A stretch of DNA of 64,000 nucleotides from a bacterium (GTDB lineage Bacteria > Armatimonadota > Abditibacteriia > Abditibacteriales > Abditibacteriaceae): contig SDZD01000008.1 in assembly GCA_004172935.1 (NCBI GenBank), positions 62,001 through 126,000 of the forward strand. The letters run 5' to 3'. Position numbers and translations under genes: made by a program. Positions 7,661 through 17,425 of this stretch are shown one piece after another. Positions within the stretch are counted from its first letter, which is position 1. Every line of letters starts with the position of its first letter. The notes beneath the pieces are model-generated. The model did no database searches. It was not told the DNA's origin and saw only the letters and a program-made list of their open reading frames with translations.

Positions 7661-8265
7661 TGGAAATAGAGAAAAAAATTTCGACGAAGGGGAGGCCGCG
7701 TGCTTTTGATGCTGATAAAGCGCTCGATAGCGCGCTCGATTTGTTCAGGAGGAAGGGGTATGAAGGCACTTCGCTTACCGATTTAACCGAAGCGATGGGC
7801 ATCAATCGGCCCAGCCTATATGCGGCCTTTGGCAACAAAGAGGAGTTGTTCCAGAAAGCTCTGGAGCGCTATCTGGGGCCAGCGACCTGCTTTTTGAACC
7901 AGTGCCTGAGCCAGCCCACGGCCAAAGCCGCCATCGAAATGCTGATGTACGGAGCGGCGGAGGTTCGAGAAGGCGACTGCCCGCGCGGCTGCCTGTTGGT
8001 GAAAGGCGCTTTAACTGGCAGCGAAGATTCGAGCGCGATTCAACAGGAACTTGCGGCCCAACGCGCCGCCAACGAAGTGCTGATTCGCAAGCGCTTGGAG
8101 CAAGGTAAGGCCGAAGGCGAATTACCGGAAGATTGTGACCCCGCCGATTTAGCCCGCTACTTTTCGACGATACAGCAGGGGCTTTCAGTGCAGGCCGTGG
8201 GAGGTGCGACTCAAGAAGAATTGACACGCATTGTTAAAATAGCGCTACGAGCTTGGCCAACGTAA
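7660..8265 (+). CDS. TetR/AcrR-family transcriptional repressor
   Basis: 201 aa from ATG 7660 (MEIEKKISTKGRPRAFD). An upstream in-frame ATG at 7639 would add seven residues but has no ribosome-binding site and overlaps the divergent promoter. The N-terminal helix-turn-helix reads ALDLFRRKGYEGTSLTDLTEAMGINRPSLYAAFGNKEELF, which is classic TetR. The C-terminal ligand domain contains a Cys pair (EGDCPRGCLL) seen in several TetR proteins of this subfamily. It probably represses itself and the divergent SDR gene through the two TACC/TAC...GGTA palindromes. Ligand unknown. Confidence 0.92.
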   Translation: MEIEKKISTKGRPRAFDADKALDSALDLFRRKGYEGTSLTDLTEAMGINRPSLYAAFGNKEELFQKALERYLGPATCFLNQCLSQPTAKAAIEMLMYGAAEVREGDCPRGCLLVKGALTGSEDSSAIQQELAAQRAANEVLIRKRLEQGKAEGELPEDCDPADLARYFSTIQQGLSVQAVGGATQEELTRIVKIALRAWPT

Positions 8266-8310
8266 TAGTGAGACGGGGAGACTTCGAGATAGCGTTTGCC
8301 TCGGACTCTC

Positions 8311-9312
8311 ATGCTCAAAATCTCCCATCCACGCCGTACTTTGCTGGTTGCTGTGGCGATGATTCCCGTCGCTGTTTTCTTTGCGTCACGTTGGGTGGCA
8401 ATTCGTCGTCCTCAATACATCGGCGTGCAGCCCAACATGGGCAGAAGTATTCCCTTGTCTAGCCTTCCCAAACTTGGCATTCGCCTCCCCATACCTGCAT
8501 CTAGCTCTAGCTATACGCCACCTATCGGGGGCGATGCCATGCAGCTTTCGCCCGATGGCAGGTGGCTTCGCGCTCAATATTTTGGCGAGCGCATGTATAT
8601 CTGGGACGTGGAGAAACGCACCCATGTCGCGTGTAATCTCCATCAGGTCAAATTCTCCGCTGATTCACAAACGTTGACGGGTGTTCTCGTCAAACCGAAT
8701 GTACGCGGCGCCCATACCTTCTCGGTAGTGCTACAAACTCCAGACGGTCATACCTTGTGGATAAGTCCGCCAATACTCATCCGCGAAAGCATCATTGGAG
8801 TGGATTTTGTGGGGCAAGCCATTCAAGCCACGGGCACGAAAAACATCTACCTTTTTGATTTGAAAAATGGGAAATTAATTCAAAAGTCAGCCAATCCCGA
8901 TAAAGAAGTCGTGGCCTGGTATGACGGAAATTCCCCTATATCTCCCGATGGCTCAATGATTTATACCCTGTGGCCGTGGAGTCGAAAAGAAAGGGATACA
9001 GCCACTAAACATCAAGTTAGAGTATCCCGCGTAGGCACGCGGACTCAACTCTGGTCTTATCCGGCAAAGGCGATACATGGCATGGGGTTAACCTTCCTCG
9101 CTTGCTCTCCAAAATGGGAAGATGGCGGTAAAACACTCGCCACCATAGAAAACGACACGTTGCGGCTTTATGATTCGCAAAGCGGCAAACTTCTGCTGAG
9201 TCAAAAGAATAATCTCCCTGCCCCGTTACAGTCATGGGCTTTTACGAAAGACCGTAGCGCGGTTTATTTGATGGATGCCAAAGGCGAGATTTTTCGGCAG
9301 CGACTTCAATAA
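8311..9312 (+). CDS. Membrane-anchored beta-propeller-like protein, copy 1
   Basis: 333 aa from ATG 8311; a TTG at 8296 is the only earlier start. One N-terminal transmembrane helix (LLVAVAMIPVAVFFAS) anchors a large extracytoplasmic domain with WD40/quinoprotein-like blades: MQLSPDGRWLRAQYF, YIWDVEKRTH, LRLYDSQSGKLLLS. No catalytic motif is visible. Its last 60 residues match the neighbour at 9325-10356 closely (KNNLPAPLQSWAFTKDR versus KNNLPAPLKSWAFTHDR), so the pair arose by tandem duplication. The spacing of 12 bases indicates one operon. Confidence 0.8.
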   Translation: MLKISHPRRTLLVAVAMIPVAVFFASRWVAIRRPQYIGVQPNMGRSIPLSSLPKLGIRLPIPASSSSYTPPIGGDAMQLSPDGRWLRAQYFGERMYIWDVEKRTHVACNLHQVKFSADSQTLTGVLVKPNVRGAHTFSVVLQTPDGHTLWISPPILIRESIIGVDFVGQAIQATGTKNIYLFDLKNGKLIQKSANPDKEVVAWYDGNSPISPDGSMIYTLWPWSRKERDTATKHQVRVSRVGTRTQLWSYPAKAIHGMGLTFLACSPKWEDGGKTLATIENDTLRLYDSQSGKLLLSQKNNLPAPLQSWAFTKDRSAVYLMDAKGEIFRQRLQ

Positions 9313-9324
9313 TTCTCTCTTCTA

Positions 9325-10356
9325 ATGCTCCGCTCTTCTCCCAAGCAAAAGCTATTGATAACGCTGGGCATTGTTGTTCCGGTTGCGATTTTCTTTGTAG
9401 CTCACTCGGCGGCGAGTTGGCGTCCCCAATTGGTGGCACAGCAAAGCGATGTCATTAATTCATGGAATCGCGGTTCTCATTTTTTGCAGCTTTCGCCTGA
9501 TGAGAAATGGTTGATTGCAGAAGACGACGACCAACGCACAAGCACCTTATGGGATTTGACGGGGAAAAGTAAAAACCGAACTCTTCAGGGCACGGACGCG
9601 ACGTTTTCAGGCGATTCTCAGTTGGTCGCAACCTACGATGCTCCCTCGCAGGAGCTATATCTCAGTGACAGTGCCCATCAGAAATGGCATAGGCACATAA
9701 CAGAGGTTATGGAGCTGTCGCAGATGAGTTTTGCTCCCGATAATTTGAGGCTTCAATATCGTACAGGCAATCCTAATGGAGTCGATACCAACTTGGGCGA
9801 TTTGTTGGTTGTAGGTGATTTGCTCGTTACTCTCGACGCTCAAACGGGCAAGGAACTGAGCCGGAAAGCACTGAAAGCTAATATCTGGCAAAGTCAGTCG
9901 TTGGATCAGGGCGAGAAGATAGACCCCAATGCCGGGCAGAAAATTTCTCGGATAAATTCAGACGCCACGAAGTTGATATTCTCGCTGCACACCAGCAATT
10001 CATTCGACCGTTGGGAAGCGGCGCCTGATGGGCGTCATGTATGGCTTTCGCTCGCCAAGTTCTACCGCTTCGATATTCGCGATGCGAAGACTGGGCACAA
10101 GTTGTGGTCGTACTCATCGAATGATATTAACGGCGGAGAGTTCGCTTGCTATCCGTTGTGGGATAAAGACGGCAAGAGGCTGAGCACAATCGAGAACAAT
10201 ACGCTGGTTGTGCGCGATTCCCACACAGGAAAAGTTCTGCTCAGCCGCAAAAATAACCTCCCAGCCCCGCTCAAATCGTGGGCGTTTACGCATGACAGGA
10301 AGACGGTTTATTTGATGGTCAGGGATGGGAGAATTTTCCGGCAGCGCTTGAAGTAG
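9325..10356 (+). CDS. Membrane-anchored beta-propeller-like protein, copy 2
   Basis: 343 aa. N-terminal membrane helix LLITLGIVVPVAIFFVA, then WD40-like blades (LQLSPDEKWLIAEDD, TLWDLTGKSKN, LVVRDSHTGKVLLSRK). Paralogue of the preceding gene, with strongest identity in the C-terminal 60 residues, both ending IFRQRL plus one residue. The middle has diverged. The function is unknown; the fold suggests a protein- or ligand-binding scaffold outside the membrane. It converges on the unrelated gene ending at 10365 with only 8 bases between the stops. Confidence 0.8.
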   Translation: MLRSSPKQKLLITLGIVVPVAIFFVAHSAASWRPQLVAQQSDVINSWNRGSHFLQLSPDEKWLIAEDDDQRTSTLWDLTGKSKNRTLQGTDATFSGDSQLVATYDAPSQELYLSDSAHQKWHRHITEVMELSQMSFAPDNLRLQYRTGNPNGVDTNLGDLLVVGDLLVTLDAQTGKELSRKALKANIWQSQSLDQGEKIDPNAGQKISRINSDATKLIFSLHTSNSFDRWEAAPDGRHVWLSLAKFYRFDIRDAKTGHKLWSYSSNDINGGEFACYPLWDKDGKRLSTIENNTLVVRDSHTGKVLLSRKNNLPAPLKSWAFTHDRKTVYLMVRDGRIFRQRLK

Positions 10357-10364
10357 CCTTCGCT

Positions 10365-11390
10365 TCAGTCGATTTTCAGGGCATCGCTGAGCAGGTCATT
10401 CATTTTTTTCGCGGGCATTTTGTCGCGTAGAAATTCGCGCAAGGTTAACACAGCCTCCAATTTCTCGTGCTGCGTTGAGGGGGTGAGCGGCGGCAACAAA
10501 CGCTCGGCTTCGTATTGCTCACCAACCCAGTTGCCTCGCCAGTTTTCACCCCACTTCTCGAAACTGCGCCTCCACACTTCGGGGCCATATTTAGCCTGAA
10601 GTTCGGGATGTTCGCTGGCTTTTTTCCACTCGACACCGACGAAACCGTAGTGCCACTTCACCATCTTCCACACCGATTGGAGTCGATAGGAACGCCCATA
10701 ATTCAAGGCGCTGACGACGCTTCCAGTCAGGAAGGCGCTGTTGCTTTTACAATGGCAATCGAGGGCGTGACGCGCGTAGCTAGTGACCTCTTCGGTCTTC
10801 CACCACAACTGGGCGGCGCTTCGCAGCACCTCGGTCATTTCGTTGATAGAGCCGTGGCTCCAATGCGGAGGTATAGTTTGGAAGTGGGCGGGATCGACGG
10901 GCCGATTCAAAAAGAATGCCCGCGTTTCGGCGATAACCTTCTCGCATTCACCGCCGTAGGTGATTTGGGTACTCCAAACGTCGAGTGGTGTATCGCGCTG
11001 CAAAGCGAACTGCTGCCACTCATAGTCGAAGTGTTCCTTTATGCAACCGCTGCCATCGGCGCGCAGGATGATGCAATAGTTGGCCGCTGCCGCTGTGCGC
11101 GCCCATTTACGGTGTGAGATGCAAAAAGCCCCATAGTTATCGCGCGCCATTTCGCCTTTCCAAGCATCAATCAGGCGGTCGGGGTCGTTGGCGAGTTCGG
11201 GGGCGAACAGGTGTGGGACAGCGAATAGTGGCGCGCGGTTTTTCTCGCGGAAGAAGATGATGCCATCGCGCATTTTCAGCCAGAAGACGCGCTTCTTACC
11301 ACCGACTTCGAGCGTGGTGGTCGCCTGGGGCAACGGATTGAAATCGACACCGGGAAATTCCCACGGCGCGATGGCGAAAATAGAACTCAA
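10365..11390 (-). CDS. Hypothetical protein, tandem paralogue B
   Basis: 341 aa if it starts at TTG 11390, whose TTGA overlaps the TGA stop of the upstream paralogue. A GAGGAG ribosome-binding site lies 11 bases upstream, and the resulting N-terminus (LSSIFAIAPWEFPG) aligns with that of paralogue A (MSQFVLLPYEYPFSG). An ATG at 11441 would give 358 aa but overlap the neighbour by 55 bases and break the alignment. Shared signatures with A: a beta-rich start (FWLKMRDGIIFFREKNRAPLFAV), ADGSG..KEHFD, FVGVEW, WGENWRGNW and a C-terminal HEKLEAVLTLREFL helix. No domain recognised; probably cytoplasmic. Confidence 0.75.
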   Translation of the reverse strand: MSSIFAIAPWEFPGVDFNPLPQATTTLEVGGKKRVFWLKMRDGIIFFREKNRAPLFAVPHLFAPELANDPDRLIDAWKGEMARDNYGAFCISHRKWARTAAAANYCIILRADGSGCIKEHFDYEWQQFALQRDTPLDVWSTQITYGGECEKVIAETRAFFLNRPVDPAHFQTIPPHWSHGSINEMTEVLRSAAQLWWKTEEVTSYARHALDCHCKSNSAFLTGSVVSALNYGRSYRLQSVWKMVKWHYGFVGVEWKKASEHPELQAKYGPEVWRRSFEKWGENWRGNWVGEQYEAERLLPPLTPSTQHEKLEAVLTLREFLRDKMPAKKMNDLLSDALKID

Positions 11391-12397
11391 CTCAGAAGAA
11401 ACTCCTCGATCTCCTTTGCTTCCATCTTGCCATTTAACCATTGGCGCAGAATGAGGGCAGATTCTAGTTTTTCGTGGGTGGTTTGAGTGGATGTATCGGG
11501 CAAGTCGATTTTGAAACTGGCGCGCTGTGGCCCCCAGTTACCGCGCCATAGTTGGCCCCATTTTTCTAGTCCGGCATTGAAGACACTTTCGGTGCGGCGG
11601 CGCCCGTACTGTTCGAGATGTTCGCCGCCTTCGCTCCAATGCACACCGACGAATTGGATGTGAGGCTCCAACATTTCCCAGAACTGCTGGAATTTGGGGT
11701 TATGTTGGGCGTGCTTGAGCCAGTAACCGTCGATTTCGCCTTTGGCAAAAGCGCTGTGGCTTCTGAACTTGAGGATGCGGCGCTCAGCGTCATTCCAGTA
11801 TTCGGACGGCTCCACGAACAGGCGCGTCGCAGCCACTAGCAGTTCGGCGATTTTATCGCCCTGCTCGTCCAACCAACGTGGAGCATCGGATGTCAGCACT
11901 TCGGGCGGAAGGGCGCGGTTGATGAGTTGGCGCTGCACCGGATAGAGGCGGTCGCGGATTTGGGCATCGACATCTTTGTCGTTCCAGACGTTGACGGGGG
12001 CGGCTTTTTCTTCGGGCATCAAGAACCACTGAGAATCGAAGTGTTCCTTCATCCAGCCGCTGCCATCGGCATTCAGAATCATCAGGATTTGAGCGCGTAC
12101 CGGGATCTTGGGGAAGTAATCGCGCCGAGTGACGAAAGCGCCGAAATTCCCCTGCGTGACGTGGAATTGCCAGCGCGAAACCAGGCCGATGGAATCGCGC
12201 GCCAAAGCATCGTCGAACTCATCGAGAATAGCGAAGACTGGACTGCGCCCCGGCTCTTTGAAGTACAGCGTGCCCTCGTGAATTTTGAGAACGAAATTGC
12301 GCGCTTTGCCGCCAATCTTCAGGCGTGCCGTGGCATGGGGTCGCGAACTGGCGCCGGAGAAGGGGTATTCGTATGGCAGGAGGACAAATTGGCTCAC
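11387..12397 (-). CDS. Hypothetical protein, tandem paralogue A
   Basis: 336 aa starting at GTG 12397. First gene of a translationally coupled pair with the gene ending at 10365. Two apparent regions: an N-terminal beta-rich part (residues 1-130, with ARNFVLKIHEGTLYFKEPGRSPVFAI and LNADGSGWMKEHFDSQW) and a helical C-terminal part with FVGVHW, WGQLWRGNW and THEKLESALILRQWL. No signal peptide or membrane segment. Family not recognised. Conservation of the same Trp/Gly motifs in both paralogues suggests a real fold under selection. Confidence 0.78.
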   Translation of the reverse strand: MSQFVLLPYEYPFSGASSRPHATARLKIGGKARNFVLKIHEGTLYFKEPGRSPVFAILDEFDDALARDSIGLVSRWQFHVTQGNFGAFVTRRDYFPKIPVRAQILMILNADGSGWMKEHFDSQWFLMPEEKAAPVNVWNDKDVDAQIRDRLYPVQRQLINRALPPEVLTSDAPRWLDEQGDKIAELLVAATRLFVEPSEYWNDAERRILKFRSHSAFAKGEIDGYWLKHAQHNPKFQQFWEMLEPHIQFVGVHWSEGGEHLEQYGRRRTESVFNAGLEKWGQLWRGNWGPQRASFKIDLPDTSTQTTHEKLESALILRQWLNGKMEAKEIEEFLLS

Positions 12398-12470
12398 CCC
12401 GAAAGTAAAGCAATCAGGGTACAGAGCAAGCCAACGAATTGAGGTAAATCGGGGAGCGCATCACGATTTA

Positions 12471-13070
12471 TTACTCACACCCACCGTAGCCATCTTTCGT
12501 CTTTGGGGGACGTGCCTCTCTGAACATGATGTCGCTCAAGCGGCCATTTTTGAAGTCGTAGTAGGCCTGATAAAGCCTTTTGCCGCGATAAATGTAAGCA
12601 TATTGCAACCAATTTTTATTGGAGCTTCTGGTGGATGTAGGCTGGCCGATTTTCTCTTTTACTTTTTGGGGCGTATCGCCGATTCGCACACCGCGTCCTG
12701 TGACCAATTTGAGTGGCACATCTGGAAATTCGTCGCGGACTTCCTCCCTGCTAACCGCCCAATTGAAACCGGAACTTAAAGTCAGAATATGTTCACACCC
12801 ATCGGGGCCATCGCCATCATGGAGCGAATAATTTTGCTTTCCATCGTATAGGCCAGAGAATTCGTTACCTTTAGGCCATTTATGGTCACTGATCAAATGA
12901 ACACCACCGAGATTATAGGTAACGAAACGGGGTACTGGGCCTTTGGAGGGCACATAGGGGGCCGCCTTTGCGTTGGGAAGAGACCGGGGTTGCTGAAAGC
13001 GCACTAACACAGTTCCCACCAAAACGAGCGCCGGAATGAACCATAAAAATTTTGTCCGCCACTTTAACAT
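12471..13070 (-). CDS. Membrane-anchored protein with BamE/SmpA-like domain
   Basis: 199 aa. One N-terminal transmembrane segment (FLWFIPALVLVGTVLV), then an extracytoplasmic domain. The C-terminal part reads GRGVRIGDTPQKVKEKIGQPTS followed by YAYIYRGKRLYQAYYDFKNGRLSDI. This is the pattern of SmpA/OmlA or YjgB-type small domains: a short helix before G-x-P, then a two-strand hairpin. Two Cys near 90 and 198. Exact role unknown. The gene sits between unrelated genes; the infB terminator separates it from the operon to its right. Confidence 0.7.
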   Translation of the reverse strand: MLKWRTKFLWFIPALVLVGTVLVRFQQPRSLPNAKAAPYVPSKGPVPRFVTYNLGGVHLISDHKWPKGNEFSGLYDGKQNYSLHDGDGPDGCEHILTLSSGFNWAVSREEVRDEFPDVPLKLVTGRGVRIGDTPQKVKEKIGQPTSTRSSNKNWLQYAYIYRGKRLYQAYYDFKNGRLSDIMFREARPPKTKDGYGGCE

Positions 13071-13106
13071 TGCTTTGTATTATGCCACTTGCAGCTACCA
13101 ACAAAA

Positions 13107-13140
13107 AAAGCCGCGCCCTCATTTCTGAGGGCGCGGCTTT
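13107..13140 (-). terminator. Terminator of the nusA-ylxR-infB operon
   Basis: 15-bp perfect stem (aaagccgcgccctca / tgagggcgcggcttt) with a TTTC loop. On the minus strand it is followed by TTTTG. It lies 14 bases after the infB stop. Confidence 0.92.
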
Positions 13141-13153
13141 TGGTTTGTTTGTA

Positions 13154-15793
13154 TTAACGCTTGATTGGGGCGGAATCGAGCGTACGCTTGATTTGCTCCA
13201 TCACGAAGCAACGCATAACGTCGCCTTCTTGAACGTCGTTGAAGCCGTTCGCCGAGATACCGCACTCCTGGCCCATGCCCATCTCTTTGACTTCTTCTTT
13301 GTAGTGGCGCAGCGAGTCGACTTTACCGTCGTAAATCTGCTTGCCATTGCGGAAGATTCGGAGGATGCCACCTTTGACGAACTTGCCGTCTTTGATGAGA
13401 CATCCAGCGATGGTGCCGGCTTTGGTCGATTTGAAGAGGGCGCGCACTTCCGCTTCGCCGGAGTATTTCTCCTCGAAGAGCGGCTTGAGCATACCTTCCA
13501 GAGCGGCGCGAACATCGTCCAGCACGGCGTAGATAACGCTGTACTCACGGATTTCGACGCCTTCGCGGTCGGCCAGCATACGAGCATTCGAATCGACGCC
13601 TACAGAGAAGGCGATGATGATGGAGCCAGTAGCGGCAGCAAGGTCAACGTCGGATTCGGAGACGACACCCGAACCGCGCAGCTTGATGGCGGTGCGAACT
13701 TCGGCATGGGCCAAATCAGCCAAACTGGCGGATAGAGCCTCGACTGAACCCTGGCCATCGGCTTTGACGATGAGGTTGAGGTCTTTGACATCGCCCTGTT
13801 GAATGAGGCGCTGCAAGTCTTCCAAACCGCGCATCGTTGCCGTGCCACGAGCAACACGCGAATCTTCCGAGAACTTCTCGGCATATTCGCGAGCTTCGCG
13901 CAGATCGGCAAATTGGCGCATGGAGTCGCTGGCGTTGGGAACGCTCGACAGACCCGTCAAATAGACAGGGGTTTTGGGGCCAGCGCTCTTGAGCGGCTTG
14001 CCGTTGTAGTCGAGCATCTGACGCACGCGGCCATAAACATCGCCGATGGCGACAGCGTCGCCAACTTCGAGGGTGCCGCGATGCAACAGAACAGTCGCAA
14101 CCGGGCCACGGTTGGCATCCTGACGCGCTTCGATGACTGTACCCGTCGAGAGTCCGGTGGGGTTGGCTTTGAGTTCCAACACTTCGGCCTGAATCAAGAC
14201 GGTGTCGAGCAGGTCGTCCACGCCCTGGCCGGTTTTGGCCGATACGGGAATGACTTCGACATCGCCGCCGTAGGAAGTCGGTACGAGACCAGCTTCAGCG
14301 AGCTGAGCATTGATGCGGTCGGGGTTAGCGCCTTCCTTATCAATTTTGTTCATCGCCACAATAACAGGCACTTTGGCAGCGCGAGCGTGGTCGATGGCTT
14401 CACGTGTTTGTGGCATGATGCCATCATCAGCGGCAACAACCAGAATGGCGATGTCGGTGACGTGGGCACCACGAGCACGCATACGGGTAAAGGCGGCGTG
14501 ACCGGGAGTATCCAAAAAGACCATGCGCTGGCCGTTATGGAAGGCTTCGTAGGCACCGATGCGCTGAGTGATGCCGCCCGCTTCGCCGCTTTGCACGTTG
14601 GCCTGACGGATACGGTCGAGCAACGAGGTTTTGCCGTGGTCAACGTGGCCCATGACAACAACAACTGGTGGTACATCAATCAATTCGTCTGGGTTTTCTT
14701 CTTCCAGAACGTTGACTTCGGCACGAGTCGAACCGCGCTCGACGCTGAAACCGTACTTGCTCGCCAACTGGGCGGCAGTATCCATTTCGAGCGGCATGTT
14801 GGCGGCGCGCATGAGGCCCATTGCCAGCAGGTCTTTGATGAGCTGCGAGGCTGGTTTGCGCATTTTGGCCGCCAGGTCGGTGACGGTGATGCCACCTTCG
14901 CCCTCGACGGTGATGGTCATGTCCGCTTCGGTCAACGGTGGCTCTTCGCGTTGCTGGACGCGATCAAAGAGGCCACGTCCCGAACGGTCATTGCCGCGAT
15001 ATTTGCCGCGCCGCGCGTTGCGACGGTCGCGTCCGCCCATAGCGAACTGCGACATGCTCGGATCTTGCGGTTTGGGGCCGCCAGGAGTTCCGGCTGCACC
15101 TGCTGCGCCCGCCGCTGGCGGAGCTGCCGGACGAGGGCCGCGATTGCCGAAGTTACCGCCGCCGCCCTGAGGACGATTGCCGTAGCCGCCGCCCTGGCCC
15201 TGGCCTGCGGGACGGTTGCCGTAGCCGCCGCCCTGCCCGCCTTGACCTTGTCCCTGACCGGGGCCAGCGGGACGTGGGGCGTTGTTTTGGCCGTTCTGGC
15301 CTTGAACCGGAGCGGAGCCTTGACCCTGACCTTGCGCGGGGATTTGGCCCTGCGGACGGCTATCGCGGTTGTCGGGACGGGGGCCGCGATTGTCGCCTTG
15401 TGGACGGTTATCGCGGTTGTCGGCGGGGCGTGGGCCACGGTTATCGCCCTGAGGGCGCGGGGCGCCGTTTTGGCCCTGACCGTTGCCATTGCCGTTGGCA
15501 CCGTTGGTTGCAGGACGAGCCTGTGGGCCATTGCCGCCGCCATTTTGGGCCGGAGCGACCGTTGGGCGGGGGGCTTCGGTTTTTGGAGCTTCGGCTACTG
15601 CGGTTGCGGTAGTGACTGCTCCTGCGGGGTTGCGTTTATTGTTAACGATCTGGCGGACGCTGTTGGCCGCCGTGACTGGGATTGAGCTTGATGCGACACG
15701 GTTGGTCACACCAATAGAACCCAGCATATCCAATATTTCTTTGGGAGAGACCGTCATCTCTTTCGCTAAATCGTAAATTCGTACTTTATCCAC
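13154..15793 (-). CDS. infB: Translation initiation factor IF-2
   Basis: 879 aa from GTG 15793. This start has a GAGGTG box nine bases upstream and gives the usual [13 protein letters not shown] beginning; a GTG at 15805 would add four residues. Order: IF2_N helix domain (1-55), a linker of about 250 residues very rich in Gly, Gln, Asn, Arg and Pro (repeats like [12 protein letters not shown] and [10 protein letters not shown]), a second IF2_N region, then the GTPase domain with GHVDHGKT near 380, DTPGHAAF and NKID. Then come the beta-barrel domains II and C2 that hold initiator tRNA. It brings fMet-tRNA to the 30S subunit. Last gene of nusA-ylxR-infB. Confidence 0.97.
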   Translation of the reverse strand: MDKVRIYDLAKEMTVSPKEILDMLGSIGVTNRVASSSIPVTAANSVRQIVNNKRNPAGAVTTATAVAEAPKTEAPRPTVAPAQNGGGNGPQARPATNGANGNGNGQGQNGAPRPQGDNRGPRPADNRDNRPQGDNRGPRPDNRDSRPQGQIPAQGQGQGSAPVQGQNGQNNAPRPAGPGQGQGQGGQGGGYGNRPAGQGQGGGYGNRPQGGGGNFGNRGPRPAAPPAAGAAGAAGTPGGPKPQDPSMSQFAMGGRDRRNARRGKYRGNDRSGRGLFDRVQQREEPPLTEADMTITVEGEGGITVTDLAAKMRKPASQLIKDLLAMGLMRAANMPLEMDTAAQLASKYGFSVERGSTRAEVNVLEEENPDELIDVPPVVVVMGHVDHGKTSLLDRIRQANVQSGEAGGITQRIGAYEAFHNGQRMVFLDTPGHAAFTRMRARGAHVTDIAILVVAADDGIMPQTREAIDHARAAKVPVIVAMNKIDKEGANPDRINAQLAEAGLVPTSYGGDVEVIPVSAKTGQGVDDLLDTVLIQAEVLELKANPTGLSTGTVIEARQDANRGPVATVLLHRGTLEVGDAVAIGDVYGRVRQMLDYNGKPLKSAGPKTPVYLTGLSSVPNASDSMRQFADLREAREYAEKFSEDSRVARGTATMRGLEDLQRLIQQGDVKDLNLIVKADGQGSVEALSASLADLAHAEVRTAIKLRGSGVVSESDVDLAAATGSIIIAFSVGVDSNARMLADREGVEIREYSVIYAVLDDVRAALEGMLKPLFEEKYSGEAEVRALFKSTKAGTIAGCLIKDGKFVKGGILRIFRNGKQIYDGKVDSLRHYKEEVKEMGMGQECGISANGFNDVQEGDVMRCFVMEQIKRTLDSAPIKR

Positions 15794-15830
15794 TCTGCTC
15801 GTCACCTCGGAAGCGGGAAGCGGCTGACTA

Positions 15831-16112
15831 TTAGCTGTTCGCTTTTAGCCCGCTTTCCGCGTTCAACTGTCTTAGTTGGTCTTTAAAACCGCTCGAAAGC
15901 GGTTGTTTAAGTTTTAAATTGCGTTCAAAAGCGCGGCGGGCGATGGCTTTTTCTATGCACAGCGGCCTTTGGCATACGCTGGCACCCCGCCCCGCTTGTG
16001 TATCGCTGGGATCAAAAACCGGCGCCGCTCCGCTTTTAGACTTAAAGCGCCAGAACTCGCTACGCGCGGCCTTAAGGCCACATCCGATGCAAGTGCGAAG
16101 CGGCGCGGGCAT
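15831..16112 (-). CDS. ylxR: YlxR family RNA-binding protein
   Basis: 93 aa. Carries the YlxR (DUF448) signature: RTCIGC at 7-12, then GRGASVCQRPLCIEKAIARRAFERNLK. The family binds RNA and in many bacteria sits between nusA and infB, as here. It begins 2 bases after the nusA stop, so translation is probably coupled. The C-terminal 30 residues are less conserved. The exact role is debated in the literature; RNase P or general RNA binding has been proposed. Confidence 0.93.
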   Translation of the reverse strand: MPAPLRTCIGCGLKAARSEFWRFKSKSGAAPVFDPSDTQAGRGASVCQRPLCIEKAIARRAFERNLKLKQPLSSGFKDQLRQLNAESGLKANS

Positions 16113-16114
16113 CG

Positions 16115-17425
16115 CTAAGCGCGCGTCTCCTCGCCTTCTTCGTCATCACCCGTGACATCAAATAAGGTCTGGGTGGCGTCATCTTCAACGGCGGCACTGG
16201 ACTGCGTGCCGATAGGAGCCACGTCTTCGCCGTCCAATTTGAAGAGCGAATCGAGCGGAGACGAAATAGAAGTGACAGTTGCGCTGGACGAAAGCGGGCC
16301 GCCCACGGAGAACATTTTCTTGGCCTGTTCTTCGGCGAACTGTTTTTCGGTGCGGACATCGATGCGCCAGCCGGTGAGCTTGGCAGCAAGACGCACGTTC
16401 TGGCCCTGTTTGCCGATGGCCAGTGACTGCTGATCTTCGCTGACGATGACCGTCGCAGTGCCGGGGCCGACCGCACTGCGGTCTTCTTTGAGTTGCACGC
16501 TCAAGACGCGCGCAGGCGACAGAGCGTTGGTAATGAACTGAGCGGGATCGGCGTTCCAACGCACGATGTCCACTTTTTCCATTCCGAGTTCGCCAACGAC
16601 CTTGGCAACACGGTTTCCACGAGGACCGACGCAAGCGCCGACCGGATCAACATCGGGGTTTTGTGCCCACACCGCGATTTTCGAGCGCTGTCCCGCTTCG
16701 CGGGCAACGGCTTTGAGTTCGACAATGCCTTCGGCAATTTCGGGCACTTCGCGGGTGAACAAGTTGCGCAGCAAACCGGGGTGGGTACGCGAAACAACGA
16801 GGGCGGGGCCGCGCAGGGCGGAGTCGCGGCGGATGTCCACAACGAACACGAAAAAGGTTTCGCCCGTGCGATAGCTTTCGCCCAAGGCTTGCTCTTTGCG
16901 TGGCAATAGCGCTTCGGCCTTGCCAACTTGCATAATAACATCGCCGCGCTCAAGGCGTGAAACCGTTCCCCGGAAGAGTTGCCCCTGCTTATCGGCGTAT
17001 TCGGACGCGACCTGTACGCGCTCGACCTCACGCAACTTCTGCATGAGCACCTGTTTGGCGGTCAGAGCCGCAACGCGGCCGAAACCAGCGGGAGTGACTT
17101 CGCGCTCCATGTAGTCGCCCAGGTTGACATCGCGGTCTTGCTCACGGGCATCGCGCCACGCGACCTCGGTGTTGGGATTAACGACTTTTTGCACGACCAG
17201 TTTGGTCGCGTACACGCGAAAATCGGTGCGCGCGAAATCGGCTTCGATGCGGACCTGGCCGACTCCACCAAATGCGCGCTTATACGCCGAGACGAGGGCA
17301 CCTTCGATGCTCTCGACGAGCGTTTCAACGGGGATATTCTTTTCTTCGGAAACCATCTTGAGTGCGTCGAGCATCTCGGAGCGGGTTTCCTGTTCAGTTT
17401 TCACAACCTTCTTTGCGATAGCCAT
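16115..17425 (-). CDS. nusA: Transcription termination/antitermination factor NusA
   Basis: 436 aa from ATG 17425 ([22 protein letters not shown]). An in-frame upstream extension to 17542 is not NusA-like. Domains in order: the N-terminal RNA-polymerase-binding domain (about 1-140, with [13 protein letters not shown]), the S1 domain (about 145-210), then two KH domains with [30 protein letters not shown] and [21 protein letters not shown] short acidic tail ends the protein ([14 protein letters not shown]), without the AR repeats of enterobacteria. First gene of the operon; rimP, the usual upstream partner, is absent here. Confidence 0.96.
   Translation of the reverse strand: MAIAKKVVKTEQETRSEMLDALKMVSEEKNIPVETLVESIEGALVSAYKRAFGGVGQVRIEADFARTDFRVYATKLVVQKVVNPNTEVAWRDAREQDRDVNLGDYMEREVTPAGFGRVAALTAKQVLMQKLREVERVQVASEYADKQGQLFRGTVSRLERGDVIMQVGKAEALLPRKEQALGESYRTGETFFVFVVDIRRDSALRGPALVVSRTHPGLLRNLFTREVPEIAEGIVELKAVAREAGQRSKIAVWAQNPDVDPVGACVGPRGNRVAKVVGELGMEKVDIVRWNADPAQFITNALSPARVLSVQLKEDRSAVGPGTATVIVSEDQQSLAIGKQGQNVRLAAKLTGWRIDVRTEKQFAEEQAKKMFSVGGPLSSSATVTSISSPLDSLFKLDGEDVAPIGTQSSAAVEDDATQTLFDVTGDDEEGEETRA

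Noticed and set aside
14940-15560. Short tandem GC-rich repeats resembling a CRISPR or minisatellite
   Set aside because: They are codon-level repeats of Gly/Gln/Asn/Arg in the IF-2 linker, with no constant repeat-spacer pattern.
13799-15685. 628-codon plus-strand frame opposite infB
   Set aside because: Low-complexity shadow of the GQNR-rich IF-2 linker and GTPase region; no domain, no start signal.
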